Source of the DNA: Pseudomonadota bacterium
Lineage (GTDB): Bacteria > Pseudomonadota > Alphaproteobacteria > Rhodospirillales > Casp-alpha2
Reading direction: 5' to 3'
Length of the DNA: 6,075 nt
NCBI GenBank assembly: GCA_027620395.1
Contig: JAQBZY010000103.1
Coordinates: 1 to 6,075 of the forward strand
The translations under genes were made by a program, and so were the position numbers. The notes beneath the pieces are model-generated. The model was not told the origin of the DNA. It did no database searches and saw only the letters and a program-made list of their open reading frames with translations. Positions 1 through 6,075 of this stretch are shown here, one piece after another (position 1 is the stretch's first letter; each line of letters opens with the position of its first letter).

Positions 1-933
1 ATGTCGGGCGTCACTGACATGCCGTTCCGGCGTCTCGTCAAGAGCTGGGGCGTCGGCTTGGTGGTCTCGGAAATGATCGCCTCCGTGGCGATGATCCACG
101 CCGTCAAGCGGACCATGAAAATGGCCTCCAATTGCGCCGAAGAGCATCCGATGTCGGTGCAGCTCGCCGGCTGCGAGCCTGACGTCATGGCCGAAGCGGC
201 TCGGCTCAACGAAGGCCGTGGCGCGGCGCTGATCGACATCAACATGGGTTGCCCGGTGAAGAAAGTAACCAACGGTGACGCCGGATCGGCGTTGATGCGC
301 GACGAGGTGCATGCCGGCAAGATTCTCGAAGCCGTGGTCAAGGCGGTCAGTCTGCCGGTGACGCTGAAGATGCGGACCGGTTGGGACGAGGCGTCCCGGA
401 ATGCACCAACGCTGGCCAAGATCGCTGAAGACTGCGGCATTCAGGCGATTGCCGTGCACGGCCGGACGCGTTGCCAATTCTATAAGGGGCGTGCCGATTG
501 GCATTTCATCCGGGCCGTCAAGGAGGCGGTCTCGATCCCGGTTTTCTGCAATGGCGATATCGTCACCGTGCAAGATGCACGTACCGCGCTCGACGCATCA
601 GGCGCCGACGGCGTGCTGATCGGGCGCGGCACCTATGGCCGGCCGTGGTTCCCCAATCAGGTCCGGCATTTTCTCGAGACCGGCGGCGTGCTGGCCGATC
701 CGCCTCTGGACACCCAACTCGAAACCATTCTGACGCATTACGAAGACATCCTGACCCACTACGGCATCGACCCCGGCGTCAGGATAGCTAGGAAGCATAT
801 CGGCTGGTATTCCAAAGGCTTGCCGGCTTCCGCTGAATTCCGGGCCGAGGTCAATCAGTTGTCCGATCCCGACGCCGTCAAGCGTCTCATACTCGATTTC
901 TATAGTGCGACTCTGGACAGGATGGCGGCGTGA
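1..933 (+). CDS. dusB: tRNA-dihydrouridine synthase, DusB/NifR3 family (5' end outside window)
   Basis: This FMN-dependent enzyme reduces specific uridines in tRNA to dihydrouridine in the cytoplasm, using NAD(P)H. The visible 310 residues begin with [12 protein letters not shown]. In the family this follows a short first strand ending in A-P, so the Met at position 1 is very probably the internal Met of the FMN-binding APM-S/A-GVTD motif and not the true start. About 15-20 residues would then lie upstream. Family landmarks, in visible numbering: NMGCPVKKV at 81-89 with catalytic Cys84; LKMRTGWD at 122-129 with an FMN-contacting Lys123; AVHGRT at 151-156 with His153; NGDI at 184-187; and the phosphate-binding [10 protein letters not shown] at 207-216. 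A helical C-terminal domain follows, with [12 protein letters not shown] at 264-275. The stop codon overlaps the ntrB start by 4 bases. The older name nifR3 reflects its place ahead of ntrBC in alphaproteobacteria. The family call is secure; the exact tRNA position modified is inferred from DusB homology. Confidence 0.95.
   Translation: MSGVTDMPFRRLVKSWGVGLVVSEMIASVAMIHAVKRTMKMASNCAEEHPMSVQLAGCEPDVMAEAARLNEGRGAALIDINMGCPVKKVTNGDAGSALMRDEVHAGKILEAVVKAVSLPVTLKMRTGWDEASRNAPTLAKIAEDCGIQAIAVHGRTRCQFYKGRADWHFIRAVKEAVSIPVFCNGDIVTVQDARTALDASGADGVLIGRGTYGRPWFPNQVRHFLETGGVLADPPLDTQLETILTHYEDILTHYGIDPGVRIARKHIGWYSKGLPASAEFRAEVNQLSDPDAVKRLILDFYSATLDRMAA
919..932 (+). promoter_or_regulatory. Ribosome binding site and GTG start of ntrB, overlapping the dusB stop
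   Basis: AGGA at 919-922 is followed by a 7-base spacer and GTG at 930-932. The GTGA at 930-933 contains the dusB stop TGA at 931-933. The alternative ATG at 936 would have a 13-base spacer, which is too long to be ideal. This favours the GTG start and suggests translational coupling. The site is inferred from sequence only. Confidence 0.55.
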
Positions 934-2057
934 CGATGGCCAAGAAGGCGATTGCCCTCAAGCCGCCATCCGTCAATAACGGGCCTGACGGCGATGCGGT
1001 TCTCAATGCGCTGGCCAATGCCGTCCTCCTGATCGGACCCGACGACCGCATTTGCCGCGTCAATCAGGCCGCCGAGCAGTTGTTCCGCGGCAGCTCGTCG
1101 CATTTCTCCGGTCAACTTTTAAGCACCATCATTTCCCAAGATAGTCCGATCGTCGGCCTGGTCGATCAGGCGCGCCGGTTTCAAAGCAACGTCGCCGAAT
1201 ACGACGTCAATCTCGAGACCAACCGGATCGGCAGCCACGCGGTCGATGTCCAGGCCAGCGCGGTTCCCGAGGCCCCGGGCACCGTCGCGTTGGTTATCCA
1301 GTTAAGATCTATCGCCGAAAAAATGAATAGCCAGCTCAATCACATGGGCGCGGCACGGTCGGTTACCGCGATGGCGGCGATGCTGGCGCACGAAGTCAAA
1401 AACCCGCTGTCCGGCATCAAGGGCGCGGCGCAATTGCTTGAACAGTCCTTAGGCGAGGAGGACCGCAAGCTATCGCGACTGATCTGCGCCGAGGCCGACC
1501 GGATTGCCGGCATCGTCGATCGGATGGAAGTCTTCTCCGACCGGCCGCCGTTGACCCGCGAGCCGGTCAACATTCACATGGTTCTCGACCGGGTGCAGCA
1601 ACTGGCCAAGGCCGGTTTCGGGTCGCACGCCCGTTTCGTCAACAATTTCGATCCGTCGCTACCGTCGGTCTGGGGCAATCACGACCAACTGATTCAGGTG
1701 TTTTTGAATCTGGTCAAGAATGCCGCCGAGGCGGCGCCGCAAGTCGGCGGCGAAATCACGCTCGGCAGCGCCTACAATCAGGGTATCCGGTTCGCGATAC
1801 CCGGCGTCGACGAACGGGTGCACCTGCCTTTGACGGTCTGGGTCCGCGACAATGGCCCAGGTATCCAGGACGACATACGCCGGCACCTGTTCGATGCCTT
1901 CGTCACCTCGAAACCGAGGGGAACCGGCCTTGGCTTGGCCTTGGTCGCAAAAATCGTCGGCGATCACGGCGGCGTCATCGAATTCGACAGCATCCCTGGC
2001 CGCACCGTGTTCCGGGTCATGTTGCCGATGGTCAAGGGCAGGGAACAGACGGCATGA
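930..2057 (+). CDS. ntrB: Nitrogen regulation sensor histidine kinase/phosphatase NtrB (NRII, GlnL)
   Basis: A cytoplasmic sensor kinase of 375 residues with no membrane segment. In the family, PII proteins (GlnB/GlnK) tell it nitrogen status and it phosphorylates or dephosphorylates NtrC. Domains: a PAS domain at about 22-125; a dimerisation/phosphoacceptor helix with H-box [12 protein letters not shown] at 151-162 (phosphorylated His154; the HExxN pattern with Asn158 fits phosphatase activity); and an ATPase domain with N-box NLVKNAAEA at 260-268, G1 box DNGPG at 307-311 and G2 box GTGLGL at 331-336. The ATP lid ([10 protein letters not shown]) is very short, as is usual in NtrB. About 30 residues containing PGVDERV separate the N and G1 boxes, longer than in a minimal kinase. 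GTG at 930 is preferred: AGGA lies 7 bases upstream and it overlaps the dusB stop. ATG at 936 would remove only two residues. It is probably translationally coupled to dusB, and it overlaps ntrC by 4 bases. Confidence 0.96.
   Translation: MTMAKKAIALKPPSVNNGPDGDAVLNALANAVLLIGPDDRICRVNQAAEQLFRGSSSHFSGQLLSTIISQDSPIVGLVDQARRFQSNVAEYDVNLETNRIGSHAVDVQASAVPEAPGTVALVIQLRSIAEKMNSQLNHMGAARSVTAMAAMLAHEVKNPLSGIKGAAQLLEQSLGEEDRKLSRLICAEADRIAGIVDRMEVFSDRPPLTREPVNIHMVLDRVQQLAKAGFGSHARFVNNFDPSLPSVWGNHDQLIQVFLNLVKNAAEAAPQVGGEITLGSAYNQGIRFAIPGVDERVHLPLTVWVRDNGPGIQDDIRRHLFDAFVTSKPRGTGLGLALVAKIVGDHGGVIEFDSIPGRTVFRVMLPMVKGREQTA
2040..2056 (+). promoter_or_regulatory. Ribosome binding site and ATG start of ntrC, overlapping the ntrB stop
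   Basis: AGGGA at 2040-2044 lies 9 bases before ATG at 2054-2056, and the ATGA at 2054-2057 also holds the ntrB stop. The spacing supports this start and coupled translation of the kinase and its regulator. Confidence 0.6.
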
Positions 2058-3511
2058 GCGAAAACGCCACGATCCTGGTTGCCGACGACGACGACAGCAT
2101 CCGCGTCGTCGTGTCACAAGCCCTGATCCGCGCCGGCTTCGACGTCAGGGCTACCGGCAACGCGGCGACCCTTTGGCGATGGGTCGAAGATGGCGACGGC
2201 GATTTGGTGATCAACGATGTCGTCATGCCCGATGAAAACGGCCTTGATCTGGTGCCAAAGATCCGCCATCTCCGGCCCAATCTCAGGGTCGTTGTCATGA
2301 GTGCGCAAAACACACTTCTGACCGCCGTCAAGGCGACCGAGCGTGGCGCCTTCGAGTACCTACCAAAACCATTCGATATCAACGAGTTGGTGTCCGTCGT
2401 CAAACGCGGCCTCGATGTCCGGCATCGGGGCGAAGGATTGATCGGCGGCGAGCCTCGGACTGGCCTCGAGGAGAAGCTGCCGCTGATCGGGCGCTCGCCG
2501 GCGATGCAAGACATCTACCGCACCTTGGCCCGGCTGATGGCGACCAATCTGACGGTTCTGATCTCCGGCGAGTCCGGAACCGGCAAGGAACTGGTCGCCC
2601 GGGCGCTGCACAACTACGGCAAACGCAAGGACCGCCCGTTCGTCGCCGTCAATGTCGCGGCGATCCCGCGCGATTTGATCGAGAGCGAATTGTTCGGACA
2701 CGAAAAAGGTGCGTTCACCGGCGCCATCAGCCGTAGCGCCGGCCGCTTCGAGCAGGCCGAGGGCGGCACACTGTTCTTGGACGAGATCGGCGACATGCCG
2801 GCCGAGGCGCAGACGCGCCTACTTCGGGTATTGCAGGAGGGTGAATATTCATCGGTCGGCGGTCGCACCTCGATCCGAACCGATGTCCGCATCATCGCCG
2901 CCACGCACCATGATTTGAAGCGCCTGATTCGCCGCGGTCTGTTCCGGGAAGATCTGTATTTCCGGCTCAACGTGGTACCGATCCGGTTGCCGCCGCTGCG
3001 GGAACGTCCGGAAGATATCGCCGAGCTTGTCCGCCACTTTTTGACTCTGGCCGCCGAGAAGGGTCTGCCTTGGAAAGTGATCGACTCAGACGCCATCGAG
3101 CGGCTGAAGCGGCATGCCTGGCCCGGCAACGTGCGCGAACTCGAGAATTTGGTGCAGCGCTTCGCGGCCCTCTATTCGGAAGAGGTCATCGGCCCCGAGA
3201 TCGTCGATATCGAACTCAACGATGGCCAAAGAGCCCCTGCGGATGCTCCCGAAGCCCGCGGTGGCGCCGGACTTTCCGACACCGTCGAAACTTATCTCAA
3301 GAAATATTTCAGCGCCCACGATGGATCACTGCCAGCAGCGGGACTTTATGGCCGAGTGCTGCGCGAAGTTGAACGGCCGTTGATTGAAATGACCATGCAG
3401 GCAACGCGCGGCAATCAGGTCAAGGCCGCCGACGTGCTCGGCGTCAACCGCAATACGCTCCGGAAAAAAATCCGCGAGCTCGGCATCCCGGTCATCAAGG
3501 GCACCGGATGA
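2054..3511 (+). CDS. ntrC: Nitrogen assimilation response regulator NtrC (NRI, GlnG), sigma-54 activator
   Basis: A cytoplasmic DNA-binding activator of 485 residues, similar in length to rhizobial NtrC. When phosphorylated by NtrB it oligomerises at enhancers and uses ATP to open sigma-54 RNA polymerase promoters. Receiver domain at about 5-120: acidic cluster DDDD at 11-14, phosphoacceptor Asp55 in [10 protein letters not shown], Ser83, and Lys105 in LPKPFD. AAA+ domain at about 143-380: Walker A GESGTGKE at 172-179, the sigma-54 contact loop GAFTGA at 219-224, Walker B FLDEIGD at 241-247 and [10 protein letters not shown] at 354-363. A linker of about 50 residues (385-435), rich in Ala, Pro and Gly at its start, leads to the C-terminal Fis-type helix-turn-helix at about 445-477 ([20 protein letters not shown]). 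All motifs are intact, including GAFTGA, which is absent from the sigma-54-independent NtrC of Rhodobacter capsulatus. The ATG at 2054 overlaps the ntrB stop (ATGA), and AGGGA ends 9 bases upstream of it. It overlaps ntrY by 4 bases. Confidence 0.97.
   Translation: MSENATILVADDDDSIRVVVSQALIRAGFDVRATGNAATLWRWVEDGDGDLVINDVVMPDENGLDLVPKIRHLRPNLRVVVMSAQNTLLTAVKATERGAFEYLPKPFDINELVSVVKRGLDVRHRGEGLIGGEPRTGLEEKLPLIGRSPAMQDIYRTLARLMATNLTVLISGESGTGKELVARALHNYGKRKDRPFVAVNVAAIPRDLIESELFGHEKGAFTGAISRSAGRFEQAEGGTLFLDEIGDMPAEAQTRLLRVLQEGEYSSVGGRTSIRTDVRIIAATHHDLKRLIRRGLFREDLYFRLNVVPIRLPPLRERPEDIAELVRHFLTLAAEKGLPWKVIDSDAIERLKRHAWPGNVRELENLVQRFAALYSEEVIGPEIVDIELNDGQRAPADAPEARGGAGLSDTVETYLKKYFSAHDGSLPAAGLYGRVLREVERPLIEMTMQATRGNQVKAADVLGVNRNTLRKKIRELGIPVIKGTG
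3497..3510 (+). promoter_or_regulatory. Ribosome binding site and ATG start of ntrY, overlapping the ntrC stop
   Basis: AAGG at 3497-3500 lies 7 bases before ATG at 3508-3510, and the ATGA at 3508-3511 contains the ntrC stop. This supports the chosen start and translational coupling of ntrC and ntrY. A separate ntrYX promoter inside the 3' part of ntrC is possible, but I see no convincing one. Confidence 0.5.
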
Positions 3512-5751
3512 TACCCGCCACGGCCATATCCCGTGCCGGCAAGGCGCTCGCCGGCAATCAAAGCCGGCAACGAAAATTTGCCTTCATGCTTTCGGCATTC
3601 GCGATCCTTTCCGGTATCGCGACCGTCGCGGTGATGACGCTGTCACCAACGGTCAAGGAAATCATCGATCAATTACGCTGGTTGCTGGTTCTCGATGGCG
3701 CCTTGATGCTGTTGCTCAGCATTGTCGTCGCCAGGCGCCTGATACATATCTGGCGCCAGCGCCGCCTCGGCCGGGCCGGCGCCGGCTTGCAGGGCCGGTT
3801 GGTGTTGCTGTTCGCGGCCATCGCCATCACGCCGGCGGTGCTGGTTGCCATCTTCTCGTATTTATTTCTGCATTTCGGCCTGCAAACTTGGTTTTCCGAC
3901 CGCGTTTCGCGGGCACTCCGAGAGTCCGTCGCGGTCACCGACGCCTATCTGGTCGAGCATCGCAAGAACATCCTCAATGAAGGGCTCAGCCTCGCCGGAA
4001 TCCTCAATCGGAACGCGCCGTACCTGACCCAGGATGCGTGGGAATTCAAACGCTTGCTGACGCTGCACGCAACCACCCGCGGTTTGACCGAAGCGGTCGT
4101 CATCGACCGCGCCGGGAATGTCCTGGCCCGCAAGGAATTCACGTTGTCGCCATCGCAGGAGCCGATTCCGGGTCAGGCATTCGACAAAGTCGACGAAGAT
4201 GAAGTGACGCTGATCCCCTCCGAGCGGGAGGACAAGGTCCGAGCCCTTATCCGGCTCAACCGGTTCGTCAATGCCTACCTTCTGGTGGAGCGATTCGTCG
4301 ACAGCCGTGTCGTGCAGCACATCGACAGCATTCAAACGGCATTTCGGGAATACAAGGCCCTGGAACAGACCCGAAGCGGCATCCAGATCAGTTTCGTCTT
4401 GATCTACATGATCGCGGCTTTAGTCCTGGTCCTGGCGGCAATCTGGGTCGGCATGACTGTTTCGGCCGGATTGGCGGAACCGATATCGGATTTGATCGAC
4501 GCCGCCGACAAAGTCTCAAAGGGCGATTTGACGGCCCGAGTCGACTCCGACGACGTCAAGGACGAACTCGGCGTTCTCGGACGGACATTCAACAACATGA
4601 CTGCCCGCATTTCGTCGCAGCAGGACGGCCTGATGGCCGCGAACCGGGAACTCGATGAACGTCGAAGGTTCACCGAGACGGTGCTGGCCGGCGTCTCGGC
4701 CGGTGTCGTCGGCCTCGATTTCAATGGCTTGATCACGTTGCCGAACCGCTCGTCGAGCGAACTGATTGGCATCGATCTCGGCAAGGAAATCGAAAAGCCA
4801 CTGGCCTCGGTGGTCCCCGAACTGGCGCCAATCATCGAGGAAGCCATGTCCCGGCCGGATCGACTCGTTCAGGCCGAGGTCAAGTTGTTGCGCCAGGGGC
4901 ACATGAAAACCCTTCTGGTCCGCGTTGCCGCGGAACGGTTGCACGACCAGTTGATCGGATATGTCGTGACGTTCGACGATGTCACCGAGCTTCTGTCGGC
5001 GCAACGCATGGCCGCCTGGGCCGACGTCGCGCGCAGGATCGCGCACGAGATCAAGAATCCGCTGACGCCGATCCAACTTTCGGCGGAACGGCTGATGCGA
5101 AAATACGGCAAGGAAGTACAAAGCGATCCGGCGGCATTCAAGTCCTGCACCGACACCATCATTCGCCAAGTCGAGGATATCGGCCGGATGGTTGACGAGT
5201 TCTCGTCGTTTGCCAGGATGCCGCAACCGGAAATCAAACGCGAGAACATCTCCGAAATTTGCCGCCAAGCGGTATTTCTGGAACGAAGCCGCGGGACCGG
5301 CGTGAAGTTCCGAACCGAGCTTCCGGGCGACGATATTTACATCAACTGCGATGGCCGCCAGATCGCGCGCGCGCTGGGCAATGTCCTCAAGAATGCCGCC
5401 GAGGCGATTGTCGGCGCCGATGAGGAAGGTAATGTCGCCGGCACCGATGGCGAGGTCGTCCTGAAGCTGGTCCGGATGCCGGATCGAGCGTTGCGCATCG
5501 TCATCGAGGACGACGGCAAGGGCCTGCCGTCGGATGGCCGCGACCGTTTGACCGAGCCCTACGTCACGACCCGCGTCAAGGGCACTGGACTTGGGCTCGC
5601 CATCGTGAAAAAGATCATGGAGGACCATGATGGCGATTTGCGGCTGGAAGACCGTTTGCCGAATGGCGCCAAAGTTGTCCTGGAATTTCCTGGCGAGGAC
5701 GCCACTGAGGACGCGGCCGTGGCCGCATTGCCCGAAGCGCCGGGATCGTGA
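3508..5751 (+). CDS. ntrY: Membrane-bound nitrogen regulation sensor histidine kinase NtrY
   Basis: An inner-membrane sensor kinase of 747 residues, partner of NtrX. Hydrophobic segments at about 25-46, 58-76, 97-122 and 293-317 predict four membrane helices. The stretch of about 170 residues between the third and fourth (123-292) is the likely periplasmic sensor. A HAMP linker (about 314-368) and a PAS domain (about 385-495) follow on the cytoplasmic side. The phosphoacceptor helix carries [13 protein letters not shown] at 511-523 with His513, and its HExxN pattern (Asn517) suggests phosphatase as well as kinase activity. The ATPase domain has N-box NVLKNAAEA at 625-633, G1 EDDGKG at 667-672, LTEPYVTT at 681-688 and G2 GTGLGL at 692-697. 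The last 18 residues or so are an acidic, Ala-rich tail. The ATG at 3508 overlaps the ntrC stop (ATGA), with AAGG 7 bases upstream. In the family NtrY is linked to nitrogen metabolism and, in some species, to redox or envelope signals. The ligand cannot be read from this sequence. Confidence 0.96.
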   Translation: MIPATAISRAGKALAGNQSRQRKFAFMLSAFAILSGIATVAVMTLSPTVKEIIDQLRWLLVLDGALMLLLSIVVARRLIHIWRQRRLGRAGAGLQGRLVLLFAAIAITPAVLVAIFSYLFLHFGLQTWFSDRVSRALRESVAVTDAYLVEHRKNILNEGLSLAGILNRNAPYLTQDAWEFKRLLTLHATTRGLTEAVVIDRAGNVLARKEFTLSPSQEPIPGQAFDKVDEDEVTLIPSEREDKVRALIRLNRFVNAYLLVERFVDSRVVQHIDSIQTAFREYKALEQTRSGIQISFVLIYMIAALVLVLAAIWVGMTVSAGLAEPISDLIDAADKVSKGDLTARVDSDDVKDELGVLGRTFNNMTARISSQQDGLMAANRELDERRRFTETVLAGVSAGVVGLDFNGLITLPNRSSSELIGIDLGKEIEKPLASVVPELAPIIEEAMSRPDRLVQAEVKLLRQGHMKTLLVRVAAERLHDQLIGYVVTFDDVTELLSAQRMAAWADVARRIAHEIKNPLTPIQLSAERLMRKYGKEVQSDPAAFKSCTDTIIRQVEDIGRMVDEFSSFARMPQPEIKRENISEICRQAVFLERSRGTGVKFRTELPGDDIYINCDGRQIARALGNVLKNAAEAIVGADEEGNVAGTDGEVVLKLVRMPDRALRIVIEDDGKGLPSDGRDRLTEPYVTTRVKGTGLGLAIVKKIMEDHDGDLRLEDRLPNGAKVVLEFPGEDATEDAAVAALPEAPGS
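3535..3570 (+). repeat. Three copies of the 8-mer GCCGGCAA near the 5' end of ntrY
   Basis: The 8-mer GCCGGCAA occurs at 3535-3542, 3550-3557 and 3563-3570, within codons about 10-21 of ntrY. Its core GCCGGC is self-complementary, so the copies could pair in mRNA close to the start codon. They fall in different reading-frame registers. GCCGGC is common across this GC-rich window, so chance is a good explanation. Confidence 0.3.
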
Positions 5752-5760
5752 GTATTCATG
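5747..5760 (+). promoter_or_regulatory. Short ntrY-ntrX junction with a weak ribosome binding site
   Basis: Six bases (5752-5757) separate the ntrY stop at 5749-5751 from the ntrX ATG at 5758-5760. The only purine-rich element is GTGAG at 5748-5752, which spans the ntrY stop and is a poor match to a Shine-Dalgarno site. Translation of ntrX probably relies on ribosomes finishing ntrY. There is no room here for a terminator or promoter. Confidence 0.35.
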
Positions 5761-6075
5761 ACGCATGAAATCCTGATCGTCGACGACGAGGAAGATATCC
5801 GCAATTTGACGTCGGAGATTCTTCAAGACGAAGGTTACGTGACGCGTCTGGCGCACGATGCCGACAGCGCGCTCGCGGAAATCGAAACCCGGCTTCCCGG
5901 CCTGGTCCTGCTCGATATCTGGCTGCAAGGCAGCCGGCTTGACGGTCTCGACATACTAGAGGCGATAAAATCGCGACACGCTGACTTGCCGGTTCTAATG
6001 ATGAGCGGTCACGGAACCGTTGAGACCGCAGTCAAGGCGATGAAGGACGGGGCTTACGATTTCATCGAAAAGCCG
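5758..6075 (+). CDS. ntrX: Nitrogen assimilation response regulator NtrX, receiver domain (3' end outside window)
   Basis: Only the first 106 codons are present and the frame is open at the right edge. They form nearly a whole receiver domain: acidic DDEED at 9-13, phosphoacceptor Asp53 in LLDIWLQGSRLDG, Ser83 in MMSGHGTVETAVKAMKDGA, and Lys105 in FIEKP at the very end. The D-I-W-L-Q-G-S signature after the phosphoacceptor strand is characteristic of NtrX, and the position directly after ntrY agrees. Family members continue with an AAA+ domain and a Fis-type helix-turn-helix to about 450 residues; whether that holds here is not visible. The start ATG at 5758 lies 6 bases after the ntrY stop, unlike the overlapping junctions upstream. 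A GTG at 5748 is in another frame and stops after six codons, so it is not an alternative start. NtrX is expected to be phosphorylated by NtrY. Confidence 0.95.
   Translation, partial: MTHEILIVDDEEDIRNLTSEILQDEGYVTRLAHDADSALAEIETRLPGLVLLDIWLQGSRLDGLDILEAIKSRHADLPVLMMSGHGTVETAVKAMKDGAYDFIEKP

Noticed and set aside
1..3. ATG at position 1 as the true start of dusB
   Set aside because: MSGVTD is the internal FMN-binding motif of the Dus family and is normally preceded by a short strand ending in Ala-Pro. The ATG falls at the window edge by coincidence of framing, and the real start is upstream.
1659..2514. Minus-strand open frames of 152 and 160 codons over the ntrB-ntrC junction
   Set aside because: Both are fully covered by motif-rich ntrB and ntrC coding on the plus strand. 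They have no ribosome site or family resemblance that I can see, and their Arg/Ser/Pro-rich translations are typical of shadow frames.
3862..4335. Minus-strand open frame of 157 codons within ntrY
   Set aside because: It lies opposite the predicted NtrY sensor region, in a gene with intact frame and normal length. There is no independent evidence of coding.
5748..5768. GTG at 5748 overlapping the ntrY stop as an ntrX start, by analogy with the other junctions
   Set aside because: The frame from this GTG meets a stop after six codons. The receiver-domain frame begins at ATG 5758.
4516..5928. Open frame of 470 codons on the minus strand, antisense to ntrY and the start of ntrX
   Set aside because: It lies opposite ntrY, whose domains and motifs are complete. 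Long antisense open frames are expected in GC-rich genes with strong third-position bias. Its translation shows no recognisable motif, and its composition looks like a mirrored coding frame.
1..6075. CRISPR array, insertion sequence, tRNA/rRNA gene, attachment site or novel defence system
   Set aside because: The window is coding for core regulatory genes almost end to end. I saw no spaced direct repeats, transposase motifs, tRNA-like cloverleaf or compositional break.

Overview
The window is one co-directional (+ strand), almost gap-free gene block with the order dusB(nifR3)-ntrB-ntrC-ntrY-ntrX. This is the classic nitrogen-regulation cluster of Alphaproteobacteria, known from rhizobia, Azospirillum, Rhodobacter, Brucella and Caulobacter relatives. 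Three things point to an alphaproteobacterium: the gene order, the NtrY/NtrX pair itself, and GC-rich DNA (about 60% by eye) with strong G/C at third codon positions. The sequence alone does not fix the genus; a Rhodospirillales-like or rhizobial relative is plausible.

Layout: positions 1-933 hold a dihydrouridine synthase that lacks only its extreme N-terminus, which lies upstream of the window. Positions 930-2057 encode the soluble sensor kinase NtrB. Positions 2054-3511 encode the sigma-54 activator NtrC. Positions 3508-5751 encode the membrane-bound sensor kinase NtrY. Positions 5758-6075 encode the receiver domain of NtrX, cut by the right edge. The first three junctions are 4-base stop/start overlaps (GTGA, ATGA, ATGA), and the fourth is a 6-base gap. 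No non-coding stretch is longer than a few bases. I therefore see no room for an RNA gene, terminator, CRISPR array, mobile element or dedicated intergenic promoter. The operon promoter, if the operon begins at dusB, lies upstream of the window.

How the genes work together (family knowledge): DusB modifies tRNA and is historically co-transcribed with ntrBC. NtrB, under PII control, phosphorylates or dephosphorylates NtrC, which then drives sigma-54 promoters for nitrogen assimilation. NtrY/NtrX is a second, paralogous phosphorelay with a periplasmic/membrane sensor, linked in various alphaproteobacteria to nitrogen, redox and envelope responses. All catalytic motifs that I can check are intact in the four two-component proteins.

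I found no previously undescribed system here. The findings are modest observations on a well-conserved locus.
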